NCBI RefSeq assembly: GCF_050947335.1
Contig: NW_027473317.1
Coordinates: 3,348,001 to 3,412,000 of the forward strand
DNA from: Megachile rotundata
Lineage: Eukaryota > Arthropoda > Insecta > Hymenoptera > Megachilidae
Direction of reading: 5' to 3'
DNA: 64,000 bases
In this document: piece by piece, positions 54,915-64,000 of the stretch
Position numbering within the stretch: the first letter of the stretch is position 1
Layout: each line of letters begins with the position of its first letter
The notes under the pieces: model-generated
Told to the model about the DNA's origin: nothing
The model's database searches: none
What the model saw: only the letters and a program-made list of their open reading frames with translations
Program-made: the position numbers and the translations under genes

Positions 54915-56327
54915 ATAGTAATTGTATGATTGTGACTGTATGATGGTGATTGTATGATTGTGATTGTGTGATTGTGATTGTATGAATGTGATTGTATGAT
55001 TGTGATTGTATGATTGTGATTGTATGATTGTGATTGTATGATTGTGATTGTATGATTGTGATTGCATGATTGTGATTGTATGATTGTGATTGTATGATCG
55101 TGATTGTATGATCGTGATTGTGAGATTGTGATTGTATGATTGTGATTGTATGATTCTGATCGTATGATTGTGATCGTATGATTGTGATCGTATGGTTGTG
55201 ATTGTATGATTGTGTTTGCATGATTGTGATTGTGTGATTGTGATTGCGTGATTGTGATTGTATGATTGTAATTGTATGATTGTGATTGTATGATTGTGAT
55301 TGTATGATTGCGATTGTATGATTGTGATTGTATGATTGTGATTGTATGATTGTGATCGTATGATTGCGATTCTTTGATTGCGATTGTATGATTGTGATTG
55401 TATGATTGTGATTGTATGATTGTGATTGTATGATTGTGATTGTATGATCGTGATTGTATGATCGTGATTGTGAGATTGTGATTGTATGATTGTGATTGTA
55501 TGATTGTGATTGTATGATTGTGATTGTATGATTGTGATTGCATGATTGTGACTGTATGATTGTGATTGTATGATTGTGATTTATGATTGTGATTGTATGA
55601 TTCTGATTCTATGATTGTGATTGTATGATAGTGATTGTATGATTGTTTCTGTATGATTGTGATTGTATGATTGCGATTGTATGATTATGATTGTATGATT
55701 GTGATTGTATGATTGTGATTGTGTGATTGTGATTGTGAGATTGTGATTGTATGATTTTGATTGTATGATCGTGATTGTATGATCGTGATTGTGAGATTGT
55801 GATTGTATGATTGTGATTGTATGATTGTGGTTGTAAGATTGTGATTGTGTGATTGCGATTGTATGATTGTGACTGTATGACTGTGACTGTATGATTGTCA
55901 TTGTATGATTGTGATTGTATGATTGTGATTGTATGATTGTGTTTGCATGATTGTGATTGTGTGATTGTGATTGCGTGATTGTGACTGTATGATTGTGATT
56001 GTATGATTGTGATTTATGATTGTAATTGTATGATTCTGATTGTATGACTGTGATTGTATGATAGTGATTGTATGATTGTTTCTGTATGATTGTGATTGTA
56101 TGAATGCGATTGTATGATTATGATTGTATGATTGTGATTGTATGTTTGTGATTGTATGATTGTGATTGTATGATTGTGATAGTATGATTGTGATTGTATG
56201 ATTGTGATCGTATGATTGCGACTGTAAGTTTGTGACTGTGTGATTGCGATTGTATGATTCTGACTGTATGATTGTGATTGTATGATTGTCATTGTATGAT
56301 TGTGATTGTATGATTATGATTGTATGA

Positions 56328-57131
56328 TCGCGATTGTATGATTGTGATTGTGTGATTGTGATTGTATGATTTTGATTGTATGATTGTGATTGTATGATTT
56401 TGATTGTATGATTGTGATTGTATGATTGTGATTGTATGATTGTGATCGTATGATTGTGATTGTAAGATTGTGATTGTGTGATTGCGATTGTATGATTGTG
56501 ACTGTATGATTGTTATTGTATGATTGTCATTGTATGATTGTGATTGTATGATTATGATTGTATGATTGTGATTGTATGATTGTGATCGTGTGATTGTGAT
56601 TGTATGATTTTCATTGTATGATTGTGATTGTTTGATTGTGATTGTATGATTATGATCGTATGATTGTGATTGTATGATTGTGATTGTATGATTGTGATTG
56701 TATGATTGTGATTGTATGATTGTGATTGTATGATTGTGATTGTATGATTGTGATTGTATGATTGTGATTGAATGATTGTGATTGTATGATTGTGATTGTA
56801 TGATTGTGATTGTATGATTGTGATTGTCAGATTGTGATTGTATGATTGTGATTGTATGATTGTGATTGTATGATTGTGATTGTATGATTGTGATTGTATG
56901 ATTGTGATTGTATGATTGTGATTGTATGATTGTGATTGTGAGATTGTGATTGTATGATTGTGATTGTGTGATTGTTATTGTATGATTGTGATTGTATGAT
57001 TGTGATTCTTTCATTGCGATTGTATGATTGTGATTGTATGATTGTGATTGTATGATTGTGATTGTATGATTGTGATTGTATGATTGTGATTGTATGATTG
57101 TGATCGTATGATTGTGGTTGTATAATTAAGG
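56328..57131. repeat. TCGCGA to TAATTAAGG block (795-bp spacing)
   Basis: Counterpart of the 24969 block, with which it shares the GATTGAATG unit (near 56767). It is one unit shorter. Confidence 0.85.
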
Positions 57132-60100
57132 TTGTATGATTGTTTCTGTATGATTGTGATTGTATGATTGCGATTGTATGATTGTGATTGTATGATTGTG
57201 ATTATATGATTGTGATCGTATGATTGTGATTCTTTGATTGCGATTGTATGATTGTGATTGTATGATTGTGATTGTATGATTGTGATTGTATGATTGCGAT
57301 TGTATGATTGTGATTGTATGATTGTGATTGTATGATTGTGATCGTATGATTGCGATTCTTTGATTGCGATTGTATGATTGTGATTGTATGATTGTGATTG
57401 TATGATTGTGATTGTATGATCGTGATTGTATGATCGTGATTGTGAGATTGTGATTGTATGATTGTGATTGTATGATTGTGATTGCATGATTGTGACTGTA
57501 TGATTGTGATTGTATGATTGTGATTTATGATTGTGATTGTATGATTCTGATTGTATGATTGTGATTGTATGATAGTGATTGTATGATTGTTTCTGTATGA
57601 TTGTAATTGTATGATTGCGATTGTATGATTATGATTGTATGATTGTGATTGTATGATTGTGATTGTGTGATTGTGATTGTGAGATTGTGATTGTATGATT
57701 TTGATTGTATGATCGTGATTGTATGATCGTGATCGTATGATTGTGATCGTATGATTGTGATCGTATGATTGTGGTCGTATGATTGTGATCGTATGATTGT
57801 GATCGTATGATTGTGATCGTATGATTGTGATCGTATGATTGTGATCGTATGATTGTGACTGTATGATTGTGATTGTATGATTGTGATTGTGTGATTGTGA
57901 TTGTATGATTGTGATTGTATGATTGTGATTGTATGATTGTGATTGTATGATTGTGATTGTACGATTGTGATTGCATGATTGTGATTGTATGATTGTGATT
58001 GTATGATTGTGATTGTATGATTGTGATTGTATGATTGTGATTGTATGATAGTGATTGTATGATTGTTTCTGTATGATTGTGATTGTATGATTGCGATTGT
58101 ATGATTGTGATTGTATGATTGTGATTGTATGATTGTGATTGTATGATTGTGATTGTACGATTGTGATTGCATGATTGTGATTGTATGATTGTGATTGTAT
58201 GATTGTGATTGTATGATTGTGATTGTATGATAGTGATTGTATGATTGTTTCTGTATGATTGTGGTTGTATGATTGCGATTGTATGATTATGATTGTATGA
58301 TAGTGATTGTATGATTGTGATTGTGTGATTGTGATTGTGAGATTGTGATTGTATGATCGTGATTGTATGATCGTGATTGTGAGATTGTGATTGTATGATT
58401 GTGATTGTATGATTGTGATCGTATGATTGTGATCGTATGATTGTGATCGTATGATTGTGATTGTATGATTGTGTTTGCATGATTGTGATTGTGTGATTGT
58501 GATTGCGTGATTGTGATTGTATGATTGTGATTGTATGATTGTGATTGTATGATTGTGATTGTATGATTGCGATTGTATGATTGCGATTGTATGATTGTGA
58601 TTGTATGATTGTGATCGTATGATTGCGATTCTTTGATTGCGATTTTATGATTGTGATTGTATGATTGTGATTGTATGATTGTGATTGTATGATCGTGATT
58701 GTATGATCGTGATTGTGAGATTGTGATTGTATGATTGTGATTGTATGATTGTGATTGTATGATTGTGATTGTATGATTGTGATTGCATGATTGTGACTGT
58801 ATGATTGTGATTGTATGATTGTGATTGTATGATTGTGATTGTATGATTGTGATTGTATGATTGTGATTGTATGATTGTGATTGTATGATTGTGATCGTAT
58901 GATTGTGATTGTAAGATTGTGATTGTGTGATTGCGATTGTATGATTGTGACTGTATGATTGTGATTGTATGAATGTGATTGTATGATTGTGATCGTATGA
59001 TTGTGATCGTATGATTGTGATTCTTTGATTGCGATTCTATGATTGTGATTGTATGATTGTGATTGTATGATTGTGATTGTATGACTGCGATTGTATGATT
59101 GCGATTGTATGATTGTGATTGTATAATTGTGATTGTATGATTGTGATTGTATGATTGTGATTGTATGATTGTGATTGTATGATTGTGATTGTATGATTGT
59201 GATTATGTGATTGTGATTGTATGATTGTGATTGTATGATTGTGATAGTATGATTGTGATTGTATGATTGTGATCGTATGATTGTGACTGTAAGTTTGTGA
59301 CTGTGTGATTGCGATTGTATGATTGTGACTGTATGATTGTGATTGTATGATTGCGATTGTATGATTGTGATTGCATGATTGTGATTGTATGATTGTGATT
59401 GCATGATTGTGACTGTATGATTGTGATTGTATGATTGTGATTTATGATTGTGATTGTATGATTCTGATTGTATGATTGTGATTGTATGATAGTGATTGTA
59501 TGATTGTTTCTGTATGATTGTAATTGTATGATTGCGATTGTATGATTATGATTGTATGATTGTGATTGTATGATTGTGATTGTGTGATTGTGATTGTGAG
59601 ATTGTGATTGTATGATTTTGATTGTATGATCGTGATTGTATGATCGTGATTGTGAGATTGTGATTGTATGACTGTGATTGTATGATTGTGATTGTATGAT
59701 TGTGATTGTATGATTGTGATTGTATGATTGTGATTGTATGATTGTGATCGTATGATTGTGATTGTATGATTGTGATTGTATGATTGTGATTGTACGATTG
59801 TGATTGCATGATTGTGATTGTATGATTGTGATTGTATGATTGTGATTGTATGATTGTGATTGTATGATAGTGATTGTATGATTGTTTCTGTATGATTGTG
59901 ATTGTATGATTGCGATTGTATGATTATGATTGTATGATAGTGATTGTATGATTGTGATTGTGTGATTGTGATTGTGAGATTGTGATTGTATGATCGTGAT
60001 TGTATGATCGTGATTGTGAGATTGTGATTGTATGATTGTGATTGTATGATTGTGATCGTATGATTGTGATCGTATGATTGTGATCGTATGATTGTGATTG

Positions 60101-60599
60101 TATGATTGTGTTTGCATGATTGTGATTGTGTGATTGTGATTGCGTGATTGTGATTGTATGATTGTGATTGTATGATTGTGATTGTATGATTGTGATTGTA
60201 TGATTGCGATTGTATGATTGCGATTGTATGATTGTGATTGTATGATTGTGATCGTATGATTGCGATTCTTTGATTGCGATTTTATGATTGTGATTGTATG
60301 ATTGTGATTGTATGATTGTGATTGTATGATCGTGATTGTATGATCGTGATTGTGAGATTGTGATTGTATGATTGTGATTGTATGATTGTGATTGTATGAT
60401 TGTGATTGTATGATTGTGATTGTATGATTGTGATCGTATGATTGTGATCGTATGATTGTGATTCTTTGATTGCGATTCTATGATTGTGATTGTATGATTG
60501 TGATTGTATGATTGTGATTGTATGATTGCGATTGTATGATTGCGATTGTATGATTGTGATTGTATGATTGTGACTGTATGATTGTGATTGTGTGATTGT
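57132..60599. repeat. Satellite mosaic including a partial S1 block
   Basis: 57.13-57.7 kb continues the match to 25.8-26.35 kb. It then switches near 57730 to a GATCG run. GTACGATTGTG units occur near 57960, 58156 and 59791. Part of it (58480-59350) matches 16620-17490 and 34094-34970, with GAATGTG near 58972 and TAAGTTTGTG near 59288. No gene is present. Confidence 0.75.
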
Positions 60600-62198
60600 C
60601 ATTGTATGATTGTGATTGTATGATTATGATTGTATGATCGCGATTGTATGATTGTGATTGTGTGATTGTGATTGTATGATTTTGATTGTATGATTGTGAT
60701 TGTATGATTTTGATTGTATGATTGTGATTGTGTGATTGTGATTATATGATTGTGATCGTATGATTGTGATTGTAAGATTGTGATTGTGTGATTGCGATTG
60801 TATGATTGTGACTGTATGATTGTTATTGTATGATTGTCATTGTATGATTGTGATTGTATGATTATGATTGTATGATTGTGATTGTATGATTGTGATCGTG
60901 TGATTGTGATTGTATGATTTTCATTGTATGATTGTGATTGTTTGATTGTGATTGTATGATTATGATCGTATGATTGTGATTGTATGATTGTGATTGTATG
61001 ATTGTGATTGTATGATTGTGATTGTATGATTGTGATTGTATGATTGTGATTGTATGATTGTGATTGTATGATTGTGATTGTATGATTGTGATTGTATGAT
61101 TGTGATTGTATGATTGTGATTGTATGATTGTGATTGTCAGATTGTGATTGTATGATTGTGATTGTATGATTGTGATTGTATGATTGTGATTGTATGATTG
61201 TGATTGTATGATTGTGATTGTATGATTGTGATTGTGAGATTGTGATTGTATGATTGTGATTGTGTGATTGTTATTGTATGATTGTGATTGTATGATTGTG
61301 ATTCTTTCATTGCGATTGTATGATTGTGATTGTATGATTGTGATTGTATGATTGTGATCGTATGATTGTGATTGTATGATTGTGATCGTATGATTGTGGT
61401 TGTATAATTAAGGTTGTATGATTGTTTCTGTATGATTGTGATTGTATGATTGCGATTGAATGATTGTGATTGTATGATTGTGATTATATGATTGTGATCG
61501 TATGATTGTGATTCTTTGATTGCGATTGTATTATTGTGATTGTATGATTGTGATTGTATGATTGTGATTGTATGATTGCGATTGTATGATTGTGATTGTA
61601 TGATTGTGATTGTATGATTGTGATCGTATGATTGCGATTCTTTGATTGCGATTGTATGATTGTGATTGTATGATTGTGATTGTATGATTGTGATTGTATG
61701 ATTGTGATTGTATGATCGTGATTGTATGATCGTGATTGTGAGATTGTGATTGTATGATTGTGATTGTATGATTGTGATTGTATGATTGTGATTGTATGAT
61801 TGTGATTGCATGATTGTGACTGTATGATTGTGATTGTATGATTGTGATTTATGATTGTGATTGTATGATTCTGATTGTATGATTGTGATTGTATGATAGT
61901 GATTGTATGATTGTTTCTGTATGATTGTAATTGTATGATTGCTATTGTATGATTATGATTGTATGATTGTGATTGTATGATTGTGGTTGTGTGATTGTGA
62001 TTGTGAGATTGTGATTGTATGATTTTGATTGTATGATCGTGATTGTATGATCGTGATTGTGAGATTGTGATTGTATGACTGTGATTGTATGATTGTGATT
62101 GTATGATTGTGATTGTATGATTGTGATTGTATGATTGTGATTGTATGATAGTAATTGTATGATTGTGATTGTATGATTGTCATTGTATGATTGAGATT
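60600..62198. repeat. Mosaic block S1, partial copy 3
   Basis: TCGCGA 60638 and TAATTAAGG 61405 correspond to 17538 and 18333. From about 60.75 kb it matches 35.0-36.4 kb at 25752 bp. It shares the private changes GATTGAATG near 61455 and GTATTATTG near 61526 (35703 and 35774 in the other copy). Confidence 0.82.
60638..61413. repeat. TCGCGA to TAATTAAGG block (767-bp spacing)
   Basis: Rightmost member, with a GTGTG unit near 60728 and the same order of variants as 17538-18341. Confidence 0.85.
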
Positions 62199-62206
62199 GT
62201 ATGATT

Positions 62207-62397
62207 GTGATCGTATGATTGTGATCGTGTGATTGTGATCGTCTGATTGTGATAGTATGATTGTGATCGTATGATTGTGATCGTATGATTGTGATCGTAT
62301 GATTGTGATCGTATGATTGTTATCGTATGATTGTGATCGTATGATTGTGATCGTATGATTGTGATCGTATGATTGTGATCGTATGATTGTGATGGTA
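62207..62397. repeat. GATCG run, 13 positions
   Basis: Counterpart of 36455-36645 at +25752 bp, carrying the same GATCGTCTG and GATAG units. Confidence 0.9.
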
Positions 62398-62495
62398 TGA
62401 TTGTGATTGTATGATTGCGATTGTATGATTGTGATTGTATGATTGTGATTGTATGATTGTGATTGTATGATTGTGATCGTATGATTGTGATTCTT

Positions 62496-62621
62496 TGATT
62501 GCGATTGTATGATTGCGATTGTATGATTGCGATTGTATGATTGCGATTGTATGATTGCGATTGTATGATTGCGATTGTATGATTGCGATTGTATGATTGC
62601 GATTGTATGATTGCGATTGTA
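62496..62621. repeat. GCG run, 9 units
   Basis: GCG from 62501 to 62613, one unit longer than its counterpart at 36744. Confidence 0.92.
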
Positions 62622-62668
62622 TGATTGTGATTGTATGATTGTGATTGTATGATTGTGATTGTATGATT

Positions 62669-62832
62669 GTGATCGTATGATTGTGATCGTATGATTGTGA
62701 TCGTATGATTGTGATCGTATGATTGTGATCGTATGATTGTGACCGTATGATTGTGATCGTATGATTGTGATCGTATGATTGTGATCGTATGATTGTGATC
62801 GTATGATTGTGATCGTATGATTGTGATCGTAT
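62669..62832. repeat. GATCG run, 12 positions
   Basis: TCG from 62673 to 62827, with one GACCG unit near 62741. Two units longer than 36917-37052. Confidence 0.9.
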
Positions 62833-63348
62833 GATTGTGACTGTATGATTGTGATTGTATGATTGTGATTGTGTGATTGTGATTGTATGATTGTGATTGT
62901 ATGATTGTGATTGTATGATTGTGATTGTATGATTGTGATTGTATGATTGTGATTGTATGATTGTGATTGTACGATTGTGATTGCATGATTGTGATTGTAT
63001 GATTGTGATTGTATGATCGTGATTGTATGATCGTGATTGTGAGATTGTGATTGTATGATTGTGATTGTATGATTGTGATTGTATGATTGTGATTGTATGA
63101 TTGTGATTGCATGATTGTGACTGTATGATTGTGATTGTATGATTGTGATTTATGATTGTGATTGTATGATTCTGATTGTATGATTGTGATTGTATGATTG
63201 TGATGGTATGATTGTGATCGTATGATTGTGATCGTATGATTGTGATCGTATGATTGTGATGGTATGATTGTGATTGTATGATTGTGATTGTATGATTGTG
63301 ATTGTATGATTGTGATTGTATGATTGTGATCGTATGATTGTGATTCTT

Positions 63349-63504
63349 TGATTGCGATTGTATGATTGCGATTGTAGGATTGCGATTGTATGATTGCGAT
63401 TGTATGATTGCGATTGTATGATTGCGATTGTATGATTGCGATTGTATGATTGCGATTGTATGATTGCGATTGTATGATTGCGATTGTATGATTGCGATTG
63501 TATA
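63349..63504. repeat. GCG run, 11 units
   Basis: GCG from 63354 to 63494 after GATTCTTTG. It is followed by a private TATAATTG unit. Confidence 0.92.
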
Positions 63505-64000
63505 ATTGTGATTGTATGATTGTGATTGTATGATTGTGATTGTATGATTGTGATTGTATGATCGTGATTGTATGATCGTGATTGTGAGATTGTGATTGTA
63601 TGATTGTGATTGTATGATTCTGATTGTATGATTCTGATCGTATGATTGTGATCGTATGATTGTGATTGTATGATTGTGATTGTATGATTGCGATTGTATG
63701 ATTGCGATTGTATGATTGTGATTGTATGATTGTGATCGTATGATTGCGAATCTTTGATTGCGATTGTATGATTGTGATTGTATGATTGTGATTGTATGAT
63801 TGTGATTGTATGATTGTGATTGTATGATTGTGATTGTATGATCGTGATTGTATGATCGTGATTGTGAGATTGTGATTGTATGATTGTGATTGTATGATTG
63901 TGATTGTATGATTGTGATTGTATGATTGTGATTGCATGATTGTGATTGCATGATTGTGACTGTATGATTGTGATTGTATGATTGTGATTTATGATTGTGA

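Larger units (their letters stand above)
54091..57131. repeat. Mosaic block C, copy 3
   Basis: It begins with the rare GATCATATG unit (54094) and TAATTAAGG (54115), and ends at TAATTAAGG (57123). Its left half matches 29.3-30.8 kb. Its right half matches both 31.5-32.5 kb and 24.5-25.8 kb. Confidence 0.82.
4595..60643. repeat. 15 TCGCGA-bearing units (dispersed marker)
   Basis: The unit GATTATG is followed by ATGATCGCGATTG, which joins a GATCG and a GCG variant in one unit. TCGCGA starts: 4595, 11758, 17538, 20378, 21960, 24969, 31780, 39208, 40550, 43039, 46803, 49306, 53014, 56328, 60638. It is always preceded within about 50 bp by GTCATTG. TCGCGA is the NruI recognition sequence, which makes it a useful physical-map landmark. 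Confidence 0.92.
4891..61413. repeat. 20 TAATTAAGG-bearing double units (dispersed marker)
   Basis: The most diverged units of the array: GTGGTTGTATAATTAAGG, followed by GTTGTATG and GTTTCTG. They still keep the 14-bp register. TAATTAAGG starts: 4900, 5502, 7573, 12063, 12665, 14750, 18333, 21131, 22727, 25778, 29329, 32491, 35653, 43806, 43918, 50059, 50171, 54115, 57123, 61405. No coding or promoter role is inferred. Confidence 0.92.
488..63993. repeat. 49 dispersed 13-bp units (GATTTATG), the only recurrent length variant
   Basis: These units lack one G relative to GATTGTATG. Starts of GATTTATG: 488, 2069, 2446, 3803, 4292, 6461, 7986, 9609, 10966, 11455, 13624, 15163, 18788, 20061, 24204, 26177, 26526, 27001, 28722, 29197, 30778, 31477, 32918, 33281, 36094, 37367, 38192, 38891, 39534, 40233, 41170, 42023, 42722, 44751, 46430, 47437, 48290, 48989, 51004, 52697, 53508, 53983, 55578, 56011, 57522, 59439, 61846, 63147, 63986. 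Each interval equals 13 plus a multiple of 14. Most sit in a module that reads, in order, GACTGTATG, GATTTATG, GATTCTG, GATAGTG and GTTTCTG, followed by a GCG unit and usually GATTATG. On the minus strand each places TAA in one of three frames. Confidence 0.95.
1..64000. repeat. 14-bp satellite array spanning the whole window
   Basis: Every line of the window is made of variants of TGATTGTATGATTG. The unit splits into TGATTGTA and TGATTG, so it looks like a diverged dimer of a TGATTG core with a TA insertion in one half. The consensus + strand contains no C. The commonest changes are TG to CG at one of the four TG steps. Other recurrent variants are GATTGTGAGATTG, GATAGTG, GATTATG, GATTTTG, GTTTCTG, GATTCTTTG and the 13-bp GATTTATG unit. 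No stretch of unique sequence and no inserted element was seen, and both window edges lie inside the repeat. Organisation into nested higher-order repeats is typical of satellite DNA maintained by unequal exchange or amplification. Function and species are unknown. Confidence 0.99.
62199..64000. repeat. Right-hand copy of the 36.45-38.2 kb block, cut by the window end
   Basis: It has the same order of GATCG and GCG runs, the GCGAATCTTT unit at 63746 and the 13-bp units at 63147 and 63986. The offset is 25752 bp, then 25780 bp after the second GATCG run. The array continues past the window. Confidence 0.82.

Noticed and set aside
1..64000. CRISPR array
   Set aside because: The repeats are contiguous 14-mers without spacers, no cas genes are present, and there is no leader.
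1..64000. Telomeric repeat
   Set aside because: TGATTGTATGATTG contains no TTAGGG-, TTTAGGG- or TTAGG-type motif. The G/T-rich strand is the only similarity.
1..64000. Histidine-rich or prion-like protein gene suggested by the N/H/Q/S composition
   Set aside because: The composition follows from the codons of the repeat in any frame, and no non-repetitive termini, introns or promoter were seen.
1..64000. Triplex (H-DNA) or G-quadruplex forming DNA
   Set aside because: Purines and pyrimidines are mixed within each unit, and there are no runs of three or more G apart from rare GGG in single units.
1..64000. Sequencing or assembly artefact (polymerase slippage)
   Set aside because: The ordered variant modules, the strict 13/14-bp arithmetic and the block-specific private variants are hard to produce artificially. 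The copy number of recent duplications still needs read support.

Overview
The whole 64 kb window is one uninterrupted tandem-repeat (satellite) array. The consensus unit is the 14-mer TGATTGTATGATTG, itself an 8+6 imperfect dimer (TGATTGTA + TGATTG). I found no unique sequence, protein-coding gene, RNA gene, transposon or CRISPR array. The array enters and leaves the window in mid-repeat, so it is longer than 64 kb. Nothing names the species. An array this long and homogeneous, with nested higher-order repeats (HORs), suggests nuclear heterochromatin of a eukaryote (pericentromeric, subtelomeric or knob-like), assembled from long reads. That is inference.

The consensus + strand has 7 T, 4 G, 3 A and no C, so strand asymmetry is extreme. 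Most variant units are single substitutions. The commonest convert one of the four TG steps of the unit to CG (GATCGTATG, TATGATCGTG, TTGCGATT, and rarely GTACGATT). Only one recurrent length variant was found, a 13-bp unit containing GATTTATG, seen 49 times. Every distance between consecutive 13-bp units equals 13 + 14n. From the first (488) to the last (63986) the sequence therefore sums to 4491 14-bp units and 48 13-bp units with no net residual indel. This is the strongest structural observation in the window.

Layout. 1-2.35 kb: two versions of a ~1.6 kb block. 2.1-16.5 kb: two head-to-tail copies of a ~7.16-7.22 kb HOR, with a fragment of a third. 16.6-37.4 kb: a mosaic of shared blocks, including pairs at offsets of ~6.6 kb and ~17.4 kb and small tandem duplications of 462 and 475 bp near 27-29 kb. 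37.87-40.55 kb: a 1342-bp tandem duplication. 40.55-53.0 kb: two copies of a ~6.25 kb HOR. 53-64 kb: a second mosaic whose blocks match 25-38 kb at offsets of ~24.8, ~25.75 and ~31.3 kb.

Four kinds of marker make the array readable: the 13-bp GATTTATG units; 15 TCGCGA sites; 20 TAATTAAGG units; and 17 runs of GCG-type units, each opening directly after GATTCTTTG. Long open frames cover the minus strand only because a 14-bp unit without stop codons translates, in all three minus frames, into the same 14-residue repeat. I do not regard these frames as genes.
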